Source: an uncultured Candidatus Saccharibacteria bacterium
GTDB lineage: Bacteria > Patescibacteriota > Saccharimonadia > Saccharimonadales > Saccharimonadaceae
Length of the DNA stretch: 11,331 nucleotides
Direction of reading: 5' to 3'
Assembly: GCA_938049075.1 (NCBI GenBank)
Contig: CALICZ010000024.1
Coordinates: forward strand, 1-11,331
Below, piece by piece: positions 6,815 through 11,331 of this stretch; position 1 is the first letter of the stretch, and the number at the start of each line of letters is the position of its first letter. Position numbers and translations under genes: made by a program. The notes below the pieces were generated by a model. That model was given only the letters and a program-made list of their open reading frames with translations. It had not been told where the DNA came from and searched no databases.

Positions 6815-7019
6815 GTGTCAATCGTAGCAGAGCAAGCAGCAACTGTAGCCACTTATAGTGGGTAGTAATCGCGAGACGTGGGTGATGAATCTGTGGCTTG
6901 CGAACGACGAAACGTACTGCGACGAGGTGCGCCGCATTGTCCAGATGTGCGGTGAATATGAACAAGCCGAGCGACTTGAGCCGTTGATTCGAGACGAGCT
7001 TAAAGGCAGTCTAGAATAG
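6815..7019 (+). pseudogene. Small NRETW-type phage/plasmid protein (DUF7249-like), frameshifted
   Basis: GTG at 6815 lies 5 nt after AAGGAG (6804-6809) and reads MSIVAEQAATVATYSG before TAG at 6863-6865. Removing one G from GGG (6860-6862) joins this to SNRETWVMNLWLANDETYCD and a further charged helix ending ELKGSLE at TAG 7017-7019, about 67 residues in total. The joined N-terminal region, TYSGSNRETW, resembles small phage and plasmid proteins I recall as DUF7249 (YNGxxNxETWxxxLWLxND); their function is unknown. A shorter unbroken reading from GTG 6858 gives 53 residues but has no ribosome site. The frameshift may be real decay or a sequencing indel. Its presence supports a mobile-element origin for this stretch. 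Confidence 0.5.
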
Positions 7020-7252
7020 TCGAGTTTACTAGGTGACTTACTTGCAACCTCTCTCGGTCGCGTCAGTTGGTAAGAGATTATAGAGAATAATCGCTAGCTT
7101 CACCGTCCCTAGACACGACGAGAAACTGCCCAGGAAAAAAGACAGTTTAGTTATTAATTTCACACTCAATTTACATCACCAACAACGTCCATACTTACCT
7201 CGATCACTCGACATGCACCATGCTGGCGCAGTCAAGATGAGCGGATGTAAGA
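7020..7252. other. Non-coding stretch, no clear feature
   Basis: All frames are interrupted and no gene is supported. A 6-bp inverted repeat, AAACTG and CAGTTT, lies at about 7122-7147. A D-arm-like string near 7062-7078 has no matching T-arm. Confidence 0.4.
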
Positions 7253-7286
7253 ATGAACGAGCTTAAGGCGAAGCTGGTAATACTAG

Positions 7287-7508
7287 TTGATGATTGTTAT
7301 CTTATTTCACAAAAAGACAAGCCAGCTAGCGTGTACTGCGCTGACGCACAAAACACGCCATCTGTCTGTCATTTGCGAAATAAGCCTCACCCTGAAAGCT
7401 ATGCGGCGGCTTTCGTGCGACCATTGCAAGCTCGCCGGGGCGCGCCTGCAATCATCGTACGGCCGATTGATACACATGCAGCCTCAAATTTATTCACAAC
7501 TCATCTAA
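7287..7508 (+). pseudogene. Possible zinc-ribbon remnant of a serine recombinase
   Basis: In this frame the segment LKAMRRLSCDHCKLAGARL recalls the recombinase zinc-ribbon domain, whose pattern is LRRxxxCxHCgxxLtGs. The second Cys pair expected about 15-20 residues later is not visible, and the frame stops at 7506-7508. It lies upstream of a clear recombinase C-terminal piece on the same strand, which is the main reason to suspect it. An overlapping frame starting at 7253 (90 residues, MNELKAKLVI) is an alternative, but it has no recognisable domain. Confidence 0.25.
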
Positions 7509-7631
7509 GGAAAGAAGCTCGCTAAGCTCGTCAATATTCGACCAAATCACAGAATCTTCACCCATCAAATTCTCAGTCGTCGCCGTATATACCTCAACTT
7601 CATCATCCAAATAACCGACTGCGCACGGCAT
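7494..7631 (-). CDS. Possible small acidic protein or gene fragment, 45 residues
   Basis: From ATG 7631 the minus strand reads MPCAVGYLDDEVEVYTATTE and ends IDELSELLSLDEL, a well-mixed acidic sequence with a helical C-terminus. It looks more protein-like than either other strand reading of this interval. The interval is exactly where the plus-strand recombinase frames are broken. No good ribosome site precedes the ATG. Upstream codons in frame are antisense to the recombinase piece and look like noise, so this may be the 3' end of a displaced gene rather than a complete one. Confidence 0.3.
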   Translation of the reverse strand: MPCAVGYLDDEVEVYTATTENLMGEDSVIWSNIDELSELLSLDEL

Positions 7632-8196
7632 GAGCGGCCCGCCGCAAATTACCGTAAAGCCGGAGTACGTTGACGATATTATCGCTGCTATTGCCGAACT
7701 GTGGCGCGAGCGCCAAGCAAAGCAACTAGAAGCCAACCAACAGCGCCTAGAGTACCGCCAGAGCCTGCAAAACCAGATTCGGGCGACCGTGGACAGAATG
7801 CGCGTTGTCACGAGCGAAACGGCGCTTACGTACTTGGAAGAGGATATTATTAGCGCCGAAAATGAGCTAGCAAAACTAGACAAAGAAATCGCCAATCAGC
7901 CCAACCTACAAGCCGAATTCGACCAAGTCTTGCAATACACCAAATATATTTTGGAACACCTCCCTGAGCTACTACTTGACCTCTGTAATCCCTTGCGAAA
8001 AGCCGCCTTTTTCGCCGCTATCTTCAATAAAGTCCCAACCTATGATGAAATAAAGTTTGGAACTCACAAAAACAGCTCGCTACCAGAGGTAAACGAGCTG
8101 TTCCGTATCCGAATGGATGATAAATCCCTTTATGGTGACCTCACCGGGAATCGAACCCGGGTTGCTGGGATGAGAACCCAGTGTCCTAACCGCTAG
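7630..8196 (+). pseudogene. Large serine recombinase, C-terminal remnant
   Basis: This 188-residue frame has no catalytic resolvase domain but matches the C-terminal region of large serine recombinases. It opens with VKPEYVDDIIAAIAELWRER, a family-like helix. A long coiled coil (about residues 28-105) follows, and then AAFFAAIFNKVPTYDEIKFG, very like the ends of CPR recombinases. The ATG at 7630 has no ribosome site and is probably an internal Met of the former gene. The last 19 or so codons, from DLTGNRTRVAGM on, are the antisense of tRNA-Glu, so the frame has run into that gene rather than ending naturally. This is best read as the decayed integrase of an element inserted at, or recombined beside, the tRNA. 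Confidence 0.65.
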
Positions 8197-8207
8197 ACGA
8201 TGAGGCC
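8133..8207 (-). tRNA. tRNA-Glu (anticodon CUC)
   Basis: The minus strand gives acceptor GGCCTCA pairing with TGAGGTC (one G-U), a D-arm with CGTCTAGCGGTTAGGACA typical of tRNA-Glu, anticodon stem CTGGG/CCCAG with loop TTCTCAT (anticodon at 8174-8172), and T-arm CCGGG TTCGATT CCCGG. Discriminator A and an encoded CCA (8135-8133) end it. It lies next to recombinase debris, fitting the use of tRNA 3' ends as integration sites. Confidence 0.95.
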
Positions 8208-8215
8208 GCCTAGTC

Positions 8216-8244
8216 ACTATAGCAAAAAAATCGACACTTGTCTA
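8216..8244 (-). promoter_or_regulatory. Promoter of tRNA-Glu
   Basis: TAGACA (8244-8239), 17 bp and TATAGT (8221-8216) on the minus strand place the start about 2 nt before the mature tRNA 5' end. Confidence 0.65.
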
Positions 8245-8266
8245 GCGATAATGTTGTAAAAAAGGC

Positions 8267-8295
8267 TTGACATGCCATAATCATGATGCTAAACT
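8267..8295 (+). promoter_or_regulatory. Consensus promoter without a following protein gene
   Basis: A perfect TTGACA (8267-8272), 17 bp, and TAAACT (8290-8295) predict a start near 8302 on the plus strand. The only plus-strand frames downstream are very short (8, 13 or about 23 codons), which points to a non-coding transcript. Confidence 0.6.
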
Positions 8296-8301
8296 GATCG
8301 T

Positions 8302-8536
8302 GTCATGCACATGCATGGTGGAGACAACTAACACAAACAGCACGCGATACAGCTAGAGCAAGCCAACGACGGTGCACCCACACTGTATTTACTGGGAGTT
8401 TGCCATAGGCTATACTTGTGCAATTTTACATGTTTGGCACCCGTGCGAGAGGTGCCAAGCAAAGGAGGACTCCTTGGGTATCTTACCCAGCCCAGGAGAT
8501 GTGCGATTTTCACTTCCCACGTGGGGAGTGATTTTC
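8302..8536 (+). ncRNA. Candidate structured small RNA of about 235 nt
   Basis: The interval is bounded by a consensus promoter and a hairpin-plus-U-run terminator. Its 3' half is densely structured: TTGGCACC/GGTGCCAA (8434-8441 with 8451-8458, loop 9), AAGGA/TCCTT with a GGAC tetraloop (8462-8475), TGGGT/ACCCA (8475-8479 with 8485-8489), and the terminator stem. The AAGGAGG inside the second hairpin would hide a ribosome site, so a switch controlling a tiny TTG-started frame at 8475 is an alternative. I do not see motifs of RNase P RNA, tmRNA, SRP RNA or 6S RNA. The 3' end overlaps the end of the convergent kinase gene. Confidence 0.4.
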
Positions 8537-9820
8537 GTTTGGTGAAATATTCTGGTGCGGCGTGAGGCGATCGATCGGCAGACGGAAACCAAAGGTACTA
8601 CCCTGCCCCTCCCGCGAATGAAAGATCAATTCGCCATGGTGCCCCAGCACGATCTTCTTTGCCAAGAATAGCCCAATCCCTGTACCATCGGGCCGCTGCA
8701 GCTGGGCATTGTGCGCCCGGAAGAACTTCGTAAAGATCTTGCGCTGCTCACCCTGCGGCACTCCAATGCCATGGTCTTGCACCGTGCACACCACCCAGCC
8801 ATCCTTGGGGTAGAGCCGCACCGTAATAACATCAGCACCAGGCGAGTAGTAAATAGCATTATCAATATAATTAACGATGACTTGCCGGAGCTTATTTTCG
8901 TCGATTAGCAGAGGCGGGATAACTCCATGCGATCGATAGTCCACCCGCAAATGGTGGCGCTCGGCGATGAGCTGGATGGACTCGATGCTCTGTGCCACCA
9001 GTGCGGCAACATCGCTTAGGCGAAAGTCGATTGTGAAGTTGCCAGTGCGGATGCGCGACACATTAAGGAAATTGCCAATCAGCTGCACCATTCGCTCGCT
9101 ACTCGTAAAAGCTTCAGTAAGGAAAGTGCGCTGTGTGGCATTAATCTCACCAGCGTCACCCTCCAGCACCATCGATATATAACCCTTCACACTAGTGAGC
9201 GGTGTACGCAGCTGGTGGCTCGCCATGCTAACGAACTCATCCTTCGCGGCATCGAGCTCACGCAGGCGGCGGTTAGAAGCGCGCAGTTGGCGCGTTGCGT
9301 GGTCTACCGCTTGGGTGAGCTGCTGCTGGAACTGCTGCGTGGTATTGTGGCACTGCTGCGCCATCAGCGTCACCGCGCATTGCTGAGCTATCATTGCAAG
9401 AGCGGCTCGCTGCGCAGTAGTATAAGTAGCTCGCTCAGCTGGCGGGCCCAGCACGATATATCCACAGTGATTGCCCTGCCACACCAACCGCAATACTACA
9501 GCAATGTTGTAACGACGAAGTGCGTGGCGCTTGGGTAGCATGGCAGTCATTGTGCGCACCGTTGCTTCTTTACATAGCAGCAAGAGTGTGCCAACAGAGG
9601 TAGCGCATTCATCTGGCAAGTCAATTAGCGACGGCGCTCCATCTACTGTCACCATCACCCCGCACCAGGTTGACCGGGCGACTGCTTCCACTGCTGTGCG
9701 CACCGCTGCTACCACTTCTGCAAAGTCGGTCGCACGAGCTAGCGCGCTACCCAGTGCTACCAGTGGCTCTGCTGGTGTAGGCGTCATGCTCGATTTTAGG
9801 TGATTTTGTTCCATTTTCAT
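8510..9820 (-). CDS. Soluble sensor histidine kinase
   Basis: Starting at ATG 9820 gives 436 residues with no membrane segment. Residues about 15-155 have a GAF-like sensory pattern (ALARATDFAEVVAAVRTA, then the strand GYIVLGPP). A coiled coil (about 156-195) leads into the HisKA helix, with the phospho-acceptor H202 in SMASHQLRTPLTSVKGY. The ATPase domain follows: N-box NYIDNAIYYSP (317-327, N321), D-box QDHGIG (D349), G-box DGTGIGLFLAKKIV (from 378) and GSTFGFRL. The open frame extends 74 codons further upstream, but that part is antisense to the response regulator and is not real. ATG 9814 (MEQ) is an alternative start. Its divergent neighbour is a receiver-only protein, its likely phosphotransfer partner. 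Signal unknown; a soluble GAF sensor implies an intracellular cue. Confidence 0.93.
   Translation of the reverse strand: MKMEQNHLKSSMTPTPAEPLVALGSALARATDFAEVVAAVRTAVEAVARSTWCGVMVTVDGAPSLIDLPDECATSVGTLLLLCKEATVRTMTAMLPKRHALRRYNIAVVLRLVWQGNHCGYIVLGPPAERATYTTAQRAALAMIAQQCAVTLMAQQCHNTTQQFQQQLTQAVDHATRQLRASNRRLRELDAAKDEFVSMASHQLRTPLTSVKGYISMVLEGDAGEINATQRTFLTEAFTSSERMVQLIGNFLNVSRIRTGNFTIDFRLSDVAALVAQSIESIQLIAERHHLRVDYRSHGVIPPLLIDENKLRQVIVNYIDNAIYYSPGADVITVRLYPKDGWVVCTVQDHGIGVPQGEQRKIFTKFFRAHNAQLQRPDGTGIGLFLAKKIVLGHHGELIFHSREGQGSTFGFRLPIDRLTPHQNISPNENHSPRGK
8511..8536 (+). terminator. Rho-independent-type terminator
   Basis: Bases 8511-8518 pair with 8523-8530 (8 bp, one T-G) around loop ACGT, followed by ATTTTCG. 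The T-run is on the plus strand, so it ends the candidate small RNA rather than the kinase mRNA. The U-run is short. Confidence 0.5.
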
Positions 9821-9828
9821 GCTACACC

Positions 9829-9838
9829 TGCTATTATA
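9829..9838. promoter_or_regulatory. Overlapping divergent -10 elements of the kinase and regulator
   Basis: On the plus strand TGC-TATTAT (9829-9837) is an extended -10, with start expected at 9844-9845, on the ATG of the regulator. On the minus strand TATAAT (9838-9833), with ATGGCA as a possible -35 (9861-9856, 17 bp), starts near 9826, about 6 nt before the kinase ATG. The two -10 boxes share five bases, so polymerase can occupy only one promoter at a time. Confidence 0.6.
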
Positions 9839-9844
9839 AAGCAA

Positions 9845-10243
9845 ATGGTTAAAATTGCCATCATCGAAGACGACCAAACCATCAGCCAAATGTACCGCAT
9901 GAAGTTCGAAGCGACTGGCTTTGCGGTGGAAGTTGCAGGCGATGGCAAAGCTGGCATCATGCTCGTGCAACGGACTCACCCCGATATCATCTTGCTCGAT
10001 CTCCAAATGCCCCACCTCAATGGTGCCGACACACTCGAGCACATCCGCGCCTACTCATGGGGTAAGGATATCCCAGTTATCGTCCTCACTAACCTTGGTC
10101 ACGAAGAAGCCCCCAAAAAACTCCAGCACCTCGGTGTCCACAGCTACATTGTCAAAGCCGAGCTTACCCCCAGCCAAGTCGTCAAGCGAGTAGAGGAAGC
10201 TTTGACGGAGCGTGGGATAGTCGTTGCTAATATACACGGGTAG
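9845..10243 (+). CDS. Receiver-only response regulator (CheY-like)
   Basis: This 132-residue protein is a single REC domain. The acidic pair is D9-D10 (IIEDDQ), the phospho-acceptor is D52 (LLDLQMP), the switch Thr is T82 (VLTN), and the conserved Lys is K104 (YIVKAE). It has no DNA-binding output domain, so it acts through a protein partner or as a phosphate relay. The start is MVKIAIIEDD at 9845. The frame can be extended to 9800, but those codons lie over the kinase promoter and start and do not resemble a REC domain. The promoter predicts a leaderless message. The sequence is typical of small regulators in Saccharibacteria and related CPR lineages. Confidence 0.94.
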   Translation: MVKIAIIEDDQTISQMYRMKFEATGFAVEVAGDGKAGIMLVQRTHPDIILLDLQMPHLNGADTLEHIRAYSWGKDIPVIVLTNLGHEEAPKKLQHLGVHSYIVKAELTPSQVVKRVEEALTERGIVVANIHG

Positions 10244-10358
10244 GTATCAACCATCAGCAACACGAGAGTGGCAGCTCTGCCCTACATACAATTACATTGC
10301 CCCTTTTGCCTCTATTATTATCGTATACATCAAATTATTGCTTGCACAATCTCAAGAG

Positions 10359-10913
10359 TCATAGTCGTCTCAACGACTTTCTCAAATCTCGCAAGGACAT
10401 TCTAATAAGCCGCCAATCGCTAGCTTTTGGTTCCACAATCGACAGTATCCTTGCTCGTTGCTGTTTGCTTGGTTCAAGATAGACGGTGAGATCGACAATT
10501 CCCTGTAGGACGCGTTGGTCGGTTTGCGTTTCGGCAAGTCGGTAGAGGTCTGGCATGATGGCACGGATCTTCTCGCGGCAGCGGTCGGCTAGGTCGGTAT
10601 TGCCTCGTTCTTTTTCTAATGGTGCTGACCAGCCGTAGGCGATCTCGACGAGGAGATCGAGTGCAAAGCCGAGGCCTGGTGTGCTAAAGTTTCCAAGATG
10701 TATTTCGTTGGTAACAATGTCCGTTACTGGTTCGGTTGCCTGGTATAGGTTGCGTTGGAAGAAGGCGTTCCCTTCTATTTTCCAATACGCGTCATGAGCA
10801 ACTCCATCTTTATCGGCATGGAGCATAGTCCATATTTTGCCAGGAAGAATCTGCGGATTCTCGTTGTCAGCAGTACGTAGTTGTGTCCAATCTATTTCGT
10901 ATTCTTTATACAT
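10359..10913 (-). CDS. HEAT-like hypothetical protein
   Basis: This 184-residue protein starts at ATG 10913, 6 nt after GAGGAG (10925-10920). It is mostly alpha-helical, with no signal peptide or membrane segment. The N-terminal pattern (IDWTQLRTADNENPQILPGK, then a helix and FFQRNLYQATEPVTDIVTNE) recalls helical-repeat proteins with WxxLxTAxGxAxxvPxLL and HqGxxYxAxxxAVPfL motifs. Those occur as stand-alone proteins of unknown role, some near toxins. The C-terminal half holds paired helices rich in Arg and Leu, ending in a basic tail. Function is unknown and the family match is by eye only. It is flanked by a response regulator on one side and tRNA-Arg on the other, with no operon partner. 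Confidence 0.75.
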   Translation of the reverse strand: MYKEYEIDWTQLRTADNENPQILPGKIWTMLHADKDGVAHDAYWKIEGNAFFQRNLYQATEPVTDIVTNEIHLGNFSTPGLGFALDLLVEIAYGWSAPLEKERGNTDLADRCREKIRAIMPDLYRLAETQTDQRVLQGIVDLTVYLEPSKQQRARILSIVEPKASDWRLIRMSLRDLRKSLRRL

Positions 10914-10940
10914 CCCAAGCTCCTCGTTCTTGTTTTTTAT

Positions 10941-10949
10941 ATAATACCA
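10941..10949 (-). promoter_or_regulatory. Extended -10 promoter of the HEAT-like gene
   Basis: TGG-TATTAT (10949-10941, minus) is a TGn-extended -10. No clear -35 is seen. The start would be near 10934, giving a leader of about 20 nt with the GAGGAG site. Confidence 0.45.
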
Positions 10950-11000
10950 TCCAATCCCTCAGTCCCACCACTCCCTAGAGTGTATTCTCAGGCAGGCAGT

Positions 11001-11029
11001 TTGGATTCTCGCGTCAGTGGTGGTACAAT
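11001..11029 (+). promoter_or_regulatory. Promoter of tRNA-Arg
   Basis: TTGGAT (11001-11006), 17 bp, TACAAT (11024-11029), with TGG just before the -10. The start is near 11036, about 6 nt before the tRNA. Confidence 0.6.
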
Positions 11030-11041
11030 AAGGGCTAGTGA

Positions 11042-11118
11042 GCACCCGTAGCTCAGCGGATTAGAGTACTTGGCTTCGAACCAAGTGGCCGCAGGTTCGA
11101 ATCCTGCCGGATGTACCA
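11042..11118 (+). tRNA. tRNA-Arg (anticodon UCG)
   Basis: Acceptor GCACCCG pairs with CGGATGT, a D-arm GCTC/GAGT follows, anticodon stem CTTGG/CCAAG holds loop CTTCGAA (anticodon TCG), T-arm GCAGG TTCGAAT CCTGC, discriminator A, and an encoded CCA. The acceptor stem has one C-A mismatch (fourth pair) and a terminal G-U, weaker than the usual CGGGTGC partner. Confidence 0.93.
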
Positions 11119-11133
11119 ATCTTGTTCCATATC

Positions 11134-11158
11134 ACCCAGCTTGATCTGGGTTTCTTTA
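11134..11158 (+). terminator. Terminator after tRNA-Arg
   Basis: ACCCAG (11134-11139), loop CTTGAT, CTGGGT (11146-11151), then TTCTTTA on the plus strand. Confidence 0.7.
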
Positions 11159-11198
11159 TACGGTACTATTTGCTATTCATTTTGTGGCCGCACCATAC

Positions 11199-11231
11199 AA
11201 AAAAAGGGTTAGCACACCGCTACCCCCTTTT
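11199..11231 (-). terminator. Terminator of the right-edge minus-strand gene
   Basis: On the minus strand a G-rich arm and GTAGC pair, around GGTGT, with GCTAACCC (one bulge), followed by seven T. The T-run polarity fits the minus-strand gene ending at 11233. Confidence 0.65.
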
Positions 11232-11232
11232 G

Positions 11233-11331
11233 TTACACTACCATCACAATAGCTATTAGCGAGGATAATAGTATGTCGATGACTGCATAGGCCCTGTTGT
11301 GCTTGTCGTGTGCCACAACACAACCACCCCA
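11233..11331 (-). CDS. Membrane protein, C-terminal end
   Basis: Reading inward from the window edge on the minus strand gives 32 codons ending at TAA 11235-11233. The residues include VAHDKHNRAYAVIDILLSSL and a final IAIVMVV, so the protein finishes in a hydrophobic stretch of about 17 residues that would form a membrane helix. A strong terminator with a minus-strand T-run begins 2 nt beyond the stop, which supports this as a real gene end. The N-terminal part lies outside the window, so the family cannot be named. The plus strand here offers only a 5-codon frame. Confidence 0.55.
   Translation of the reverse strand, partial: WGGCVVAHDKHNRAYAVIDILLSSLIAIVMVV

Noticed and set aside
7040..7110. 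A tRNA-like D-arm string
   Set aside because: No T-arm or acceptor pairing can be found around it.
9195..9803. Several plus-strand frames of 60-107 codons across the kinase gene
   Set aside because: All are antisense shadows of the GAF and HisKA coding sequence with biased composition.
9800..9844. A longer start for the response regulator
   Set aside because: The extra codons cover the divergent promoters and the kinase start, and REC domains begin at MVKIAIIEDD.
9821..10042. A 74-residue N-terminal extension of the histidine kinase
   Set aside because: It is the antisense of the response regulator coding region and promoter and has no domain-like features.
1..11331. CRISPR array or complete insertion sequence
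   Set aside because: No regularly spaced repeats, transposase gene or terminal inverted repeats were seen.

Overview
The window looks like chromosome from a Candidate Phyla Radiation bacterium, most likely a Saccharibacteria (TM7) relative. The best indicators are a stand-alone receiver protein ending its signature in YIVKAE, a soluble histidine kinase with an N-box reading NYIDNAIYYSP, leaderless or near-leaderless genes, and a Nudix protein starting MPHIH. This is recognition by eye, not a database result. The genetic code appears standard, because TGA ends the ASCH, kinase and HEAT-like genes.

Layout. Positions 1-960 hold the start of an HxlR-type regulator (minus, cut by the window edge) and a Nudix hydrolase (plus). 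Positions 942-6621 hold an unusual metabolic cluster. A histidine/aromatic ammonia-lyase (MIO enzyme) runs on the minus strand. Divergent from it is a tight plus-strand operon: PfkB-type kinase, nucleoside deoxyribosyltransferase-fold protein, ASCH-domain protein, tandem GNAT acetyltransferase, and a compact AMP-forming (ANL) ligase. The lyase carries one frameshift and one in-frame TGA, and the kinase carries one in-frame TAA. All their conserved catalytic residues remain readable, so these are very recent lesions, assembly errors, or recoding. Positions 6622-8200 look like mobile-element debris: a frameshifted small NRETW-type phage/plasmid gene and the C-terminal remnant of a serine recombinase whose frame runs into a tRNA-Glu gene, a classic integration target.

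Positions 8133-11331 look like ordinary chromosome: tRNA-Glu(CUC), a possible structured small RNA with a consensus promoter and a terminator, a divergent histidine kinase/response regulator pair with overlapping -10 elements, a HEAT-like hypothetical protein, tRNA-Arg(UCG), and the C-terminus of a membrane protein.

Working together (inference): the cluster contains an acid-generating enzyme (ammonia-lyase), an acid-activating enzyme (ANL ligase), an acyl-transfer enzyme (GNAT), and nucleoside-handling folds (deoxyribosyltransferase, PfkB, ASCH). This would suit synthesis or modification of a small amino-acid/nucleoside-derived molecule. I do not recognise it as a described pathway. It sits beside recombinase debris and is visibly more AT-rich than the kinase/regulator region, so it is probably an acquired island in partial decay.
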